Assembly: GCF_000425205.1 (NCBI RefSeq)
Contig: NZ_AULI01000007.1
Location: 1-64,000, forward strand
DNA from: Pontibacillus halophilus JSM 076056 = DSM 19796
Lineage (GTDB): Bacteria > Bacillota > Bacilli > Bacillales > BH030062
DNA: 64,000 nucleotides
Reading direction: 5' to 3'
Shown here: piece after piece, positions 35,657 through 44,411 of the stretch
How positions within the stretch are numbered: position 1 is the first letter of the stretch
Layout: each line of letters opens with the position of its first letter
The notes under the pieces: generated by a model
What the model was told of the DNA's origin: nothing
The model's input: the letters and a program-made list of their open reading frames with translations, nothing else
Database searches by the model: none
Position numbers and translations under genes: made by a program

Positions 35657-35986
35657 TTATGCTAATAGCTGACGGCACACATCCGCACAAGTTCTGCATG
35701 CTTCCGCACATTGTTGACAATGGTCGTGATCATGCTTGCCACATTCCTCTCTACAACGATCACAAATAACAGCACACGCCTGCGCCAACTCCCCAACAAA
35801 CGGGCTATTACGCAAGAGCGCATGTTCTAAATATCCACACATATCTGCGCATTCTCGGTCTAAGCGAATACACGCTCTCATGTGGTCGATGTTCTCCTCT
35901 TGTAAACAAGCATCAAAGCAATGATTGCAAGCAGCCATGCAATCATGTAACGCCGAAATGGCTTTCTGTCGCTGCTCTTCGGTCAT
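35657..35986 (-). CDS. Cysteine-rich four-helix-bundle copper-binding protein (Csp/DUF326)
   Basis: The 109-aa protein contains 16 cysteines in C-x2-3-C spacings on four helices (CMAACNHCFDAC, CADMC, CAVICDRCREEC, CQQCAEACRTCADVC) plus a HDHDH patch. This is the Csp fold, which stores many Cu(I) ions inside the bundle. No export signal, so a cytosolic store. I chose ATG 35986 with GAGGAGGGG before it; the open extension upstream has no site. Monocistronic. Confidence 0.85.
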   Translation of the reverse strand: MTEEQRQKAISALHDCMAACNHCFDACLQEENIDHMRACIRLDRECADMCGYLEHALLRNSPFVGELAQACAVICDRCREECGKHDHDHCQQCAEACRTCADVCRQLLA

Positions 35987-36060
35987 GGTACCCCTCCTCA
36001 TAAGGATTGTGTGATGTGGTACCTTTTCCCATAAACTACCTTTTCTAATCTTCATGTACG

Positions 36061-36096
36061 AAAAAAAAGCCCGAAGTAGATGACTACTTCGGACTT
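36061..36096 (-). terminator. Rho-independent terminator of the tRNA gene
   Basis: On the minus strand AAGTCCGAAGTAG pairs with CTACTTCGGGCTT, followed by eight T, 10 bp after the tRNA 3' end. Confidence 0.85.
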
Positions 36097-36106
36097 CTTA
36101 TTGGTA

Positions 36107-36179
36107 TGACTCCGACTGGGCTCGAACCAGCGACCTCTTGCCTGTCAAGCAAGCGCTCTCCCAGCTGAGCTACGGAATC
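36107..36179 (-). tRNA. tRNA-Val (anticodon GAC)
   Basis: A 73-nt cloverleaf: acceptor GATTCCG/CGGAGTC with discriminator A, D-arm with AGCTCAGCTGGGAGAGC, anticodon stem CTTGC/GCAAG around loop TTGACAG giving anticodon GAC, and T-arm GGTTCGAGCC. The 3' CCA is not encoded. Confidence 0.9.
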
Positions 36180-36254
36180 ATGGGAGAATATAATCTTAAG
36201 GACAATTAATACTATATCCGATTCAGAAAAAATTGTCAACACTTTATCAAGTAA

Positions 36255-36288
36255 AAGACCCTCTCTTATTCTAGGAGAAGGGCCCTTT
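36255..36288 (-). terminator. Imperfect rho-independent terminator
   Basis: On the minus strand AGGGCCCTTCTCCTA folds on TAAGAGAGGGTC with a bulge, followed by TTTT, directly after the 133-aa membrane protein gene. Confidence 0.55.
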
Positions 36289-36292
36289 CTGC

Positions 36293-36694
36293 TTAATGGA
36301 TTGAACTTGGTGAGCGACCTTCATATCTCGCATAAGTAGTAGCCGGTTTCTTACTAATTGTCTTCCAAAGAAAGATTACCAATTGCACACCAACGCTTAC
36401 ACTCGTAAGCCATATGAGTGGCAAAACGATAGAGGTTGAGATGATTAGTAAACCGATCATATAAGCGCTAAGTAATAAATTCCACTTCGTCTTGACTGGA
36501 CCTTGTGTCCTGTTCTTACGTTGCATGAAACTGTAAAGTAGTTGTACAGCAAGTATCAAACTAGCAGATACAATCAAGTGCTGAGTTGTAAAGAAATAAG
36601 AAACTGGATTGTCTGGTATCCACACATACGTGTAGAGTAGCGTAATGACAACGAAGAACAGAATGTAGAAGAGCTGTTCCTTTCTCTGTTCCAT
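36293..36694 (-). CDS. Hypothetical membrane protein (133 aa)
   Basis: Four predicted helices (QLFYILFFVVITLLYTYVW; HLIVSASLILAVQLLYSF; LLLSAYMIGLLIISTSIVLP; SVGVQLVIFLWKTI) with a basic loop and tail. GGAGGACAAGG precedes the ATG. Monocistronic. No family recognised. Confidence 0.6.
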   Translation of the reverse strand: MEQRKEQLFYILFFVVITLLYTYVWIPDNPVSYFFTTQHLIVSASLILAVQLLYSFMQRKNRTQGPVKTKWNLLLSAYMIGLLIISTSIVLPLIWLTSVSVGVQLVIFLWKTISKKPATTYARYEGRSPSSIH

Positions 36695-36800
36695 CCTTGT
36701 CCTCCTCCATCTATTGTTCTACTCTTGCTGTTCCCACCTAATTATTGGATAAAACATCACATCCACAAAACTTTCCATATCTATTTCTCACAACAGGCAC

Positions 36801-37328
36801 TCACCTGGTTGAATATTCAAGTATACGCTGGATAAATGGTTCCTTGTGCTCCGTATATGCTGCAATACCCTTAGCATGATCTTTCACATAAGCTTCCTTA
36901 ATCGCTTCATATTCTTTACGAGCTTCTCTACTTTGTAGTAAATAATTACGGAACTGAATCATCTGCTCCCAGAGTTCTCCCCGATAATTCGTCAAATGAA
37001 TGTAATGTGTCTTCACCTTGTACGCCTCGTCTTTGAAGCGAGCACAAACCATTTCATTTGGACGCTCCACCTTTAATCGTAGAAACCCTAGTTGTTTCAA
37101 GTCTTGAAGGATCGATTGAGAATCTTTGTAATCATCCACTCCTACTAGGAGGTCGATGATAGGCTTTGCCTTCACATCTGCCAATGAAGTACTTCCTACA
37201 TGTTCGATTCGTTCATCCGGTAACCCGGTCACAAGTATCAGGTCTCTCTTCACCTTCATAAATTCAGTCGCCCACTCTGACTGATGGAGCTGAAGACGAA
37301 CTTCATCCCTCGCTAATCCTAACTCCAT
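36801..37328 (-). CDS. GrpB family (UPF0157) nucleotidyltransferase-fold protein
   Basis: The 175-aa protein shows the GrpB signature: ERIEHVGSTSLADVKAKPII, then DLLVGVDD, placing the G-S and D-x-D residues of a minimal nucleotidyltransferase fold, and HYIHLTNYRGELWEQMIQFR later. The biochemical role of stand-alone GrpB proteins is not established. AAAGGGGGAG precedes the ATG. It may share a transcript with the 32-aa membrane protein upstream. Confidence 0.85.
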   Translation of the reverse strand: MELGLARDEVRLQLHQSEWATEFMKVKRDLILVTGLPDERIEHVGSTSLADVKAKPIIDLLVGVDDYKDSQSILQDLKQLGFLRLKVERPNEMVCARFKDEAYKVKTHYIHLTNYRGELWEQMIQFRNYLLQSREARKEYEAIKEAYVKDHAKGIAAYTEHKEPFIQRILEYSTR

Positions 37329-37340
37329 CCAACTCCCCCT

Positions 37341-37439
37341 TTACTTTCTAAGCCACCATTCTGCTACTAACACGAAACCTAAAAAGACACCAAATGCAAC
37401 GATGTAAAACCATGTTGGCATGGAGGTGTATGCTTCCAT
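37341..37439 (-). CDS. Very small membrane protein (32 aa)
   Basis: GAGGAGGG lies 8 nt before an ATG opening a 32-codon frame (MEAYTSMPTWFYIVAFGVFL, then GFVLVAEWWLRK). A single helix with a basic end. It is 12 bp upstream of the GrpB gene in the same direction, suggesting one operon. Not recognised. Confidence 0.5.
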   Translation of the reverse strand: MEAYTSMPTWFYIVAFGVFLGFVLVAEWWLRK

Positions 37440-37557
37440 CCAAGACCCTCCTCTATCTACTTGTTCCATACTTCCATCAATGTTTACTTGTCATACTTCT
37501 TCACCTAACAAAAAAAGCACCCTGAACCCAATCGTCCAAAGCGCTCATCCAGTGTGA

Positions 37558-38181
37558 TTAAGCGTTCATATAGCCCATTACCTTTGGTACATAGGCCTTT
37601 GTTTCTTTGAATGGAGGTATTCCTCCATATTTGTCTACATTACCAGGACCTGCATTGTACGCCGCAAGCGCAAGTTCTGTATTGCCATTATACTTATCTA
37701 GCATTTGACGCAAATACTTAGCTCCACCCTCAATATTCTGAGCAGGGTCAAAGACGTTCGTTACACCTAGCCCTCTTGCTGTGGCTGGCATAAGTTGCAT
37801 GAGCCCACTCGCACCAGCAGAACTTACCGCATCTGGGTCAAAGTTCGACTCCTGCTGAATAACTGCTCGAAGAAGTTTAGGGTCTAAGTTATACGTTTCG
37901 GACGCTTGTTGGATATGTCCCTCTATCGAATCACTCGTTGAAGACGACGTTGGAACTGGTTGATTCACATATTGGATTCGCGGTTGATGCGATGCCATAG
38001 GGACCGTCGACGGAGCCGATGATTGGAAGGTGTTCGTTGCCGTTCCATTCCCCTTCGCCAATTCATTCTCAAGAAATTGCGCAAATAAGGTTGCTGGTGT
38101 CATCGAAGCAGTCGGAGTTCTTGTCCCTACCGTTCGAATGGCTTGTAGTTGCGAAATGTGCTGCCATAGTTGAATATCCAC
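37558..38181 (-). CDS. Lytic transglycosylase (SLT domain, YjbJ-like)
   Basis: A 207-aa protein. Counting from the upstream ATG, the C-terminal lysozyme-like SLT domain (about 95-205) has catalytic Glu118 (QQESNFDP), GLMQLMPAT at 133-141 and [14 protein letters not shown] near 185. It cleaves peptidoglycan between MurNAc and GlcNAc. The N-terminus ([17 protein letters not shown]) has no signal peptide and a Ser/Thr/Pro linker follows, as in Bacillus YjbJ. I prefer GTG 38181, which follows GAGGTGA; ATG 38202 has no ribosome-binding site. Confidence 0.85.
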   Translation of the reverse strand: MDIQLWQHISQLQAIRTVGTRTPTASMTPATLFAQFLENELAKGNGTATNTFQSSAPSTVPMASHQPRIQYVNQPVPTSSSTSDSIEGHIQQASETYNLDPKLLRAVIQQESNFDPDAVSSAGASGLMQLMPATARGLGVTNVFDPAQNIEGGAKYLRQMLDKYNGNTELALAAYNAGPGNVDKYGGIPPFKETKAYVPKVMGYMNA

Positions 38182-38421
38182 CGGACCATCACCTCTGTAC
38201 ATAGTTGTTAGTTTTCATTATAAAGCATGTCTGAAGCGAATGGGGATAGAAAAGGAAAAGTTTGTATAACTTTTTACAAAGTATGTCGATGTCACTCGAA
38301 GAAAGGCGCTGATTAGTGTGTTACCTAGTGATTATTTCGGTACAATTGTCGATGAGAAAGTCAGCACTCTCATCCCCACTCCCTCAATGACGAACATTCT
38401 ATTTCAAGGAAACTCACAATA

Positions 38422-38449
38422 AGAAAGGAGTCCCTACTAGAGACTCCTT
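38422..38449 (-). terminator. Rho-independent terminator
   Basis: AAGGAGTC pairs with GACTCCTT; a weak T-rich tail follows on the minus strand, 15 bp after the 94-aa membrane protein gene. Confidence 0.6.
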
Positions 38450-38463
38450 CCTCATCCAGGACA

Positions 38464-38748
38464 TCAATCGGCAGCGTCCCTTACCAACTTCACTCTCATA
38501 AGCAACACTAAAGTAATTGCTACCATAAGTGTTGGAAAGACATTGACTGTTAACAGAGCGAAGGGGTTCCGAGCAGCAGGGAGCAAGAACTCCATCGTTA
38601 AGAACGCACTTACACCTGCTAAAGAAGGGGAGACTGCAATGAAGTTCTGCATTCTCTCATTCTTCGGAAGGTCAGAGAACACTTTCATACTGCAATACAA
38701 CGCCACAAACACTACGAAAAACATGACGAACGCACCAACAATGTGCAT
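38464..38748 (-). CDS. Hypothetical membrane protein (94 aa)
   Basis: Three hydrophobic segments (AFVMFFVVFVALYCSMKVF; SLAGVSAFLTMEFLLPA; LLTVNVFPTLMVAITLVLLM) with a short charged loop. GGGGGTGGG precedes the ATG. Bounded by terminators on both sides, so transcribed alone. Not recognised. Confidence 0.6.
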   Translation of the reverse strand: MHIVGAFVMFFVVFVALYCSMKVFSDLPKNERMQNFIAVSPSLAGVSAFLTMEFLLPAARNPFALLTVNVFPTLMVAITLVLLMRVKLVRDAAD

Positions 38749-38833
38749 GATTTACCCACCCCCTATGGTAAACCTAACACGCATTACATATTCTTACAAT
38801 AAAGAGTCACTATGTACTAGATGAGCACAAACT

Positions 38834-38866
38834 AAAAAAGGAGCGCCCATAAGGACGCTCCTTTTT
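38834..38866 (-). terminator. Rho-independent terminator of the TRAP operon
   Basis: AAAAAGGAGCG pairs with CGCTCCTTTTT with a 10-nt loop, directly after the permease stop. Confidence 0.85.
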
Positions 38867-38867
38867 C

Positions 38868-40982
38868 TTATGCGTTTTGTTTAACTCCAACAGGTTGCCC
38901 GATTAGATCACGTTTCACCAAGAGCTGTAATCCTAGAATAACAGCAAATGTCGCAATACCGAGTGTATCTGACAATCTACCTGGATAGATGAGCAATAAT
39001 CCACCTGCGACGGAGACAATCCGCTCAATTAGGAAGACTTTGCGGTACCAATAACCAATCATACCTGCACCGATTGCAAGCATTCCTGTAACCGCGGTAA
39101 AGGTTACCCAAATAATTCCCCATGCATTTGTATCGATCATAAGCAGTTCTGGAGAAAGTACGAACATATACGGAATAATGAAGGCCGCAATCGCGAGCTT
39201 CGCCGCATTGAGTCCTGTTCGTATCGGCTCTCCTCCTGACACACCCGCTGCCGCAAAGGCCGCCAATGCTACTGGAGGTGTAATGTCTGCAATAATACCG
39301 AAGTAGAATACAAACAAGTGAGCTGGTAATTCAGAAACGCCTAGTGCAATAATCGCTGGCGCAGCAATCGTAGACGTAATAACATAGTTCGCTGTAGTTG
39401 GTGATCCCATTCCTAGCACGATTGCCGCAAGCATCGTGAAGAATAGCGTGAGCAACACGTTACCACCAGCTAAGTCAACAAGACTATTCGCGAGCTTCAA
39501 GCCTAGACCCGTCTTCGTAACCACACCAACAATAATCCCAGCCGCAGCTGTTGCCGCAACAACCGCTAGCGCCGTTCTTGCTCCACTCGTCAACGCATCA
39601 ACAGTGTCAACAAAGTTCCCATCAAAGAAATAGCTAACGAGAATCGTTAGAAGTGCTGCTGGTACAAAGCTCTCAAGTAAGACAATGAAGCTTAAGCCTG
39701 CTCCTGCAAACGCAGTCATGTAGGTCATCCAAGCGATGACACCCGCAACGAAAACGATTGGATAAATGCTTCGGTACTTCTCTTCACGGAACAAGCCTAC
39801 CAACATCGTTGTTAGAATTCCATAGAGAGCCGCACGCGTAATTGAAAGTCCTGAAGCTAGGTACACAACAATTGCAACGATTGGAAGCAAGAGATAAAGC
39901 TTCTTAAAGACTTCTTTACGGTCTGGCATATCTTCATCTTTAAGACCGCTTAAGCCTACCCGCTTCGCTTCAAAGTGCGTCATAATCCATACACCCGCAA
40001 AATAGAGGATGGCTGGAATCAACGCGGCTTTGGCAATGGTCCAGTAGTCAATCCCAATAAACTCAATCATTAAGAAGGCAGCTGCCCCCATAATTGGTGG
40101 CATTAGCTGTCCGCCGGTTGAAGCCGCTGCCTCTACCGCACCAGCAAATTCTTTACGGTAGCCAAGTCGTTTCATCATTGGAATCGTAAAGGACCCTGAT
40201 GTTACAACATTCGCTACGGAGCTTCCACTAATCGTTCCTTGAAGAGCACTTGAGAAAATCGCAACCTTTGCTGGTCCCCCTGTTCGCTTACCAGCAAGTG
40301 CTACGGCTAAGTCGTTAAAGTACTGGCCTACACCTGTCTTCACGAGGAACGCTCCAAAGAGCAGGAATAAGAAGATATACGTGGATGAAACCGCGAGCGG
40401 CGTCCCAAGAATCCCTTCTGTTGTAAAGAACATGGATTTCACAATCGTATCGAGATCCACGCCTCTATGAATGAGGAATCCGGGCATTTGTCTGCCCCAA
40501 TAGGCGTAAGCAAGGAACACCAAAGCAATTACTGTAATCGGAATTCCAACTGCCCGTCTTGTTGCTTCAAGTACGAGCACAATTGCAAGTGCACCGAAGA
40601 TAAAGTCCAGCTGTGTAATTTCACCAGCTTGCATGACAATCTCATCGTATTTAAGCGGCCAATAAAGCCCAACCCCCACACTTAGTGCCGAGAGGATGTA
40701 GTCAAGCCACCCGAGCTGACCTTTCGCCTGCTTCCTCTTCGTAGCCGGATAAAGTAAGAAGATTAGGGACAAGCCAAATCCTAAGTGAATCGTACGGTGG
40801 ATTTGTGCTGGCAGAGGATGAATCGTTAATACGTATAGCTGATAGATTGAAAAAGCGAGTAAACCGAAAAAGACGATTTTAGCAACGATTCCTTTTAGCT
40901 GTCGTACGGATGATTCTGGGTCATATTTTTGCATCAATGCTTGTTGTTCTTCTTGAGATAAAGATTCATTACGCTTACTCAA
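38868..40982 (-). CDS. TRAP transporter fused permease (4TM+12TM)
   Basis: The 704-aa membrane protein fuses the small DctQ-like and large DctM-like subunits. It has about 18-20 helices, with GTISGSSVANVVTSGSFTIP near residue 250 and GMGSPTTANYVITSTIAAPA near 523 as the two DctM substrate/sodium-site motifs. It works with the TAXI binding protein of this operon to import a carboxylate, often glutamate- or C4-type, with sodium. It overlaps the DUF1850 gene by 8 bp. Confidence 0.9.
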   Translation of the reverse strand: MSKRNESLSQEEQQALMQKYDPESSVRQLKGIVAKIVFFGLLAFSIYQLYVLTIHPLPAQIHRTIHLGFGLSLIFLLYPATKRKQAKGQLGWLDYILSALSVGVGLYWPLKYDEIVMQAGEITQLDFIFGALAIVLVLEATRRAVGIPITVIALVFLAYAYWGRQMPGFLIHRGVDLDTIVKSMFFTTEGILGTPLAVSSTYIFLFLLFGAFLVKTGVGQYFNDLAVALAGKRTGGPAKVAIFSSALQGTISGSSVANVVTSGSFTIPMMKRLGYRKEFAGAVEAAASTGGQLMPPIMGAAAFLMIEFIGIDYWTIAKAALIPAILYFAGVWIMTHFEAKRVGLSGLKDEDMPDRKEVFKKLYLLLPIVAIVVYLASGLSITRAALYGILTTMLVGLFREEKYRSIYPIVFVAGVIAWMTYMTAFAGAGLSFIVLLESFVPAALLTILVSYFFDGNFVDTVDALTSGARTALAVVAATAAAGIIVGVVTKTGLGLKLANSLVDLAGGNVLLTLFFTMLAAIVLGMGSPTTANYVITSTIAAPAIIALGVSELPAHLFVFYFGIIADITPPVALAAFAAAGVSGGEPIRTGLNAAKLAIAAFIIPYMFVLSPELLMIDTNAWGIIWVTFTAVTGMLAIGAGMIGYWYRKVFLIERIVSVAGGLLLIYPGRLSDTLGIATFAVILGLQLLVKRDLIGQPVGVKQNA

Positions 40983-41502
40983 GCATGTTCACTCCTTTCC
41001 ACCTCTGCCATAGACTGATGTGTTCTGGCTGAATGGATATCTTAGTCCCTTGTCCAACATAGTCTTCTAAGGGATACGTATGGTTGTTATACAAGATTGC
41101 ATGATTCGCTCGCACTTGACCTACGTTTAGGTTAAGCGAAGGAAAGAGTGGTGCATCTTTCGGTTTCGTGATGACGTATTGGCCATCTTGCACCTCGAAC
41201 GTCTCACCTTCTGCAGCGTTTGCCGGCATGCCAATGGCGGTGTCTTCATAGCGAAGTTCAACCGGCCTGACTCCTTCCTCATGAATAGAGAAAGATTCGA
41301 AAACGTCAGACAGATGGACCGAATGGGTGTATTTAATCTGGAATGTGTCCTGGTGATGTACAGGCAAGTAGATTACCGCCTGATTCTCGTCTAGTGGACG
41401 AAAGGTTAATACGGTTTGATAAGGAATAAGTGAGCCGATGACGATCGCACCGGCTGCAAGGAGTAGAAAGCACCAACGCTTGTTTACTTTAGTTGTATTC
41501 AT
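40975..41502 (-). CDS. DUF1850 membrane-anchored protein of the TRAP operon
   Basis: The 175-aa protein has one N-terminal helix (CFLLLAAGAIVIGSLI), then an extracytoplasmic domain with IKYTHSVHLSDVFESFSI, the DUF1850 hallmark. DUF1850 proteins are encoded between TAXI binding proteins and fused TRAP permeases and may be an accessory subunit. I chose ATG 41502 with GAGGG before it; 14 upstream codons lack a start site. It is preceded by an intergenic hairpin. Confidence 0.8.
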   Translation of the reverse strand: MNTTKVNKRWCFLLLAAGAIVIGSLIPYQTVLTFRPLDENQAVIYLPVHHQDTFQIKYTHSVHLSDVFESFSIHEEGVRPVELRYEDTAIGMPANAAEGETFEVQDGQYVITKPKDAPLFPSLNLNVGQVRANHAILYNNHTYPLEDYVGQGTKISIQPEHISLWQRWKGVNMLE

Positions 41503-41528
41503 GATAAAACCCTCTTCTAAACGAAAAG

Positions 41529-41552
41529 ATAGACCAGTGTACACCGGTCTAT
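41529..41552. terminator. Intercistronic hairpin, possible partial terminator
   Basis: ATAGACC and GGTCTAT flank AGTGTACACC, giving a near-perfect 24-bp palindrome between the binding-protein and DUF1850 genes. No strong T-run follows; it may stabilise or attenuate the mRNA so that the binding protein is made in excess. Confidence 0.55.
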
Positions 41553-41573
41553 CCTGTCGTTCTGTACGACGTT

Positions 41574-42581
41574 CTACTCGTTGCTTACACCTTTTTCATC
41601 AAAGTATTTCTTCGCACCAGGGTGCAATTCAATCCCAACCCCATCAAGAGCTGTTTCAGTTGTAATGAATTCGCCCTTGCTGTGTTGAATTTGATCCGTA
41701 TTTTCAAAGATCGCTTTCGTCATGTTGTATACAGATTCTTCGCTCAGGTCTTTGTTTACAACAAGCATCGCTTGAACAGCCACTGTTGGTACAGCTGATT
41801 CTAGCTTGTATGTGCCTTCAGCAATTTCATCTTCTGCATAGTAAGGATATTTCTCGATTAGTTCAGCGGCTTTATCTTGCTGAACTGGTACAATGTTCAC
41901 GTCTGTAGTAGCAGCTAGACCTTCAACAGCACCTGTTGGTGTACCAGATGTGATGAATGCTGCATCAATTGTTCCATCCTGGATACCAGAAGTGGAATCA
42001 CCAAAGTCAAGGTCACGTGCCTCAATGTCATCTACAGTCATGCCATGCACCTCTAGAATGTTCTCCGCATTCGCACGAGTACCAGAACCTGGAGCTCCGA
42101 TTGAAACGGTTTTCCCTTTAAGGTCCTCGACAGATTCAATACCTGAATCCTTTGTTGTTACAATTTGAATCGTTTCAGGATACAGTGTACCCATTGCTAC
42201 GACGTTGTCGATTGGGCTGCCTTCAAACATCACTGTTCCTTCACTTGCATAAGAAGCGATATCCGTTTGAACGAATGCAATTTCACCATCGCCATCTTTA
42301 AGTGTCTTCATATTTTCTACAGATGCTCCTGTAGACTGGGCAGTTGCTTCTGCACCTTCTACATTATCGTTAATAAGCTGCGCAAAGGTTCCGCCAAGCG
42401 GGTAGTATGTACCTTGCGTACCACCTGTTAAGATACTAACAAATTGATCTTCACCTGAATCTGAACCTGAATCTCCTTCGTTACCACTTTCGTCATCTGA
42501 TGTTCCGCCTCCACACGCTGCTAGAATCATAGAAAGCGTTAACATAAATAGTAAGGCAAAATGTTTCTTCTTAAGATTCAT
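41574..42581 (-). CDS. TAXI-family TRAP transporter solute-binding lipoprotein
   Basis: The 335-aa protein has a lipobox (ILAAC), an acidic Ser/Asp/Gly spacer, then a TAXI domain (FVSILTGGTQGTYYPLGGTF; KGKTVSIGAPGSGTRANAEN). It binds the substrate outside the cell for the fused TRAP permease. I chose ATG 42581 with AAGGAGG 7 nt before it; the longer open frame has no site. First gene of the three-gene operon. Confidence 0.9.
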   Translation of the reverse strand: MNLKKKHFALLFMLTLSMILAACGGGTSDDESGNEGDSGSDSGEDQFVSILTGGTQGTYYPLGGTFAQLINDNVEGAEATAQSTGASVENMKTLKDGDGEIAFVQTDIASYASEGTVMFEGSPIDNVVAMGTLYPETIQIVTTKDSGIESVEDLKGKTVSIGAPGSGTRANAENILEVHGMTVDDIEARDLDFGDSTSGIQDGTIDAAFITSGTPTGAVEGLAATTDVNIVPVQQDKAAELIEKYPYYAEDEIAEGTYKLESAVPTVAVQAMLVVNKDLSEESVYNMTKAIFENTDQIQHSKGEFITTETALDGVGIELHPGAKKYFDEKGVSNE

Positions 42582-42812
42582 ACCATATCCTCCTTCATCT
42601 TTACATGACTTGTTCCTAGCAAAATAGTACCAGTAAAGTGCAGAATTTTCAAATATATTTATCGTCAAGTACCTACACATTTCTCAGTTTCCAATTTTGC
42701 GTCCACTTCACCAAGTCAATCATATTCACTCTATGTTAAGAATTCTACCATAACATGAAAAGAAAAATCTATCATATTTTTTGAATTTTTGTTGTTCCAG
42801 TATTTTCTGCTT

Positions 42813-42843
42813 AAAAAAGTCCTACTCTCGGCGAGCAGGACTC
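42813..42843 (-). terminator. Rho-independent terminator of pgpA
   Basis: On the minus strand AGTCCTGCTC pairs with GAGTAGGACT, then TTTTTT. Confidence 0.8.
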
Positions 42844-42872
42844 TCTATAATTTCTCCTATTAACATATCATG

Positions 42873-43403
42873 TTAAGAGAACTGAGATACTTGTTCTTCC
42901 ACATCTCTTAGTCTATGTGCAACTCTACCAGATGCATTGGATGCAACGGTTGCGACAAGATCATCTAGGAACGTGTGAACTTTCCCCTTTTGCTTTGTAT
43001 CGAGTTCCCCGATAATTCCTGGCTTCGCTCTATCTAAATAACCAAAGGTAGACACCGCAATGCTCCCAAAGCCATAAGTTGCTCCGAGCGCAATCGTTTC
43101 ATCTACACCGAATAACCCTTCGTCCGCTGCGACAATGGATTGTAACGGCTCCGATAGCTGATTTTGTTCAGCTAGACGGTCCAATTCAATTGCTACTAAC
43201 AGCGCATGCTGTACCTCGCGCTTCTCTAGAACTCGATTTACACTTTCCGTACATGTTTCCAACGTTAGGGAAGGATTGTATGGATGTTGCATGTTATAGA
43301 CAATATCTGCAATAGATTCAATGGTTACGCCACGCTCTACTAATTGTTGTTTGGCGGCGTCTGCTACTTCTTTACTGTGTACTTGTCTTGGTTGTTGCGT
43401 CAT
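42873..43403 (-). CDS. pgpA: Phosphatidylglycerophosphatase A-like protein (YutG type)
   Basis: The 176-aa protein matches the PgpA/YutG family: an N-terminal helical part (LVERGVTIESIADIVYNMQH) and the core ALGATYGFGSIAVSTFGYLD, LDTKQKGKVHTFLDDLVATV. PgpA dephosphorylates phosphatidylglycerol phosphate, although the Firmicute branch lacks clear membrane helices. I chose ATG 43403 (GGGAGAGG upstream); the frame stays open for 82 codons upstream, overlapping the divergent yjcH start, without a site. Confidence 0.8.
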   Translation of the reverse strand: MTQQPRQVHSKEVADAAKQQLVERGVTIESIADIVYNMQHPYNPSLTLETCTESVNRVLEKREVQHALLVAIELDRLAEQNQLSEPLQSIVAADEGLFGVDETIALGATYGFGSIAVSTFGYLDRAKPGIIGELDTKQKGKVHTFLDDLVATVASNASGRVAHRLRDVEEQVSQFS

Positions 43404-43588
43404 GTGGGTCCTCTCCCTTCTAAGCTGTATGTTCACAATTATAGCACGATTCCGTCGTTTTAGGTCGAACAATCGCCTATTGTCTGTATTTTCACACAGG
43501 TTATGATACACTATCGAAGAGACACGTTTAACGGATACAAATAATGGGAAACTAGTTACGACTTGAAATCTGTTCGGAGGTATTGCGA

Positions 43589-44317
43589 GTGAAACGACAA
43601 GGAACCACTGTTGAAAGAGAAATCCATAGCCAATACTTAGATGAGACATTAATCGTAAAGATTTATCGGCCCGCTTCCTTCTCTTCCTTGTATAAATATC
43701 ATATCTGCATCATGCAAGATGGAGATGATTACTACAAGTTTGGGCGTATACAGACGTTAAGCGACCGGTTTCACGAAGACCGTTCCATTGAGAACACCGT
43801 CTTCGCAGGTATACATTATAAGGATAAGTTCGACCGACGGGAGAAATACCATCCAGAGGGAGCACGTCGAGAAGCCTATATGAAATTTCTCGCACATGAA
43901 GTTGTACCCCTTCTAGATGAAGAGATTCCGACTTACCATATGAGCGGAAGTCGCGCACTCATGGGCGACTCACTTGGAGGAACGATTTCGCTTCTCACAG
44001 CGCTTCATTATCCTCACACATTCGGAAAAGTCATTATGCAGTCTCCTTATGTAGATGAACATGTGCTACAAGCTGTAGCACAAAACGACGAAATTAGACG
44101 TATGGACCTTTACCATAGCATTGGCACGGAGGAAACGGCCGTCGATACGACAGACGGAAACGTGAAGGACTTTATTACTCCTAATCGCGAGCTCCATGAA
44201 GCACTGCAAGCTAAAGTAGAACACTATACGTACAAAGAGTTTGAAGGAAACCACATCTGGAAATTCTGGCAACAGGATTTAAAAGATGCGCTACCGAAAA
44301 TCTTTGGAAATAGCTAG
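43589..44317 (+). CDS. yjcH: Esterase-family alpha/beta hydrolase (YjcH-like)
   Basis: The 242-aa protein is an esterase D/enterochelin-esterase-like hydrolase with nucleophile Ser in GDSLGG (near residue 130), an acidic residue in the following strands and His in GNHIWKFW near the C-terminus. It resembles B. subtilis YjcH, and the next two genes are yjcG and yjcF, as in B. subtilis. GTG 43589 follows CGGAGG by 8 nt. The substrate is unknown. Confidence 0.85.
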   Translation: MKRQGTTVEREIHSQYLDETLIVKIYRPASFSSLYKYHICIMQDGDDYYKFGRIQTLSDRFHEDRSIENTVFAGIHYKDKFDRREKYHPEGARREAYMKFLAHEVVPLLDEEIPTYHMSGSRALMGDSLGGTISLLTALHYPHTFGKVIMQSPYVDEHVLQAVAQNDEIRRMDLYHSIGTEETAVDTTDGNVKDFITPNRELHEALQAKVEHYTYKEFEGNHIWKFWQQDLKDALPKIFGNS

Positions 44318-44411
44318 GAAGCCCCCTCTGTTTTTTCAGAGTTTTTGCTATAATAGGGGGAGATCATTATATCTTGCTATGCGATATACATTTATTTAGG
44401 GAGGTTATTGT

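Noticed and set aside
36107-36179. Reading the tRNA as tRNA-Asp (GTC)
   Set aside because: GTC appears on the plus strand; the cloverleaf folds only on the minus strand, where the anticodon is GAC (Val).
38351-38374. GATGAGA / TCTCATC hairpin as a terminator
   Set aside because: A 7-bp stem with a 10-nt loop and no T-run, and no gene ends nearby on either strand.
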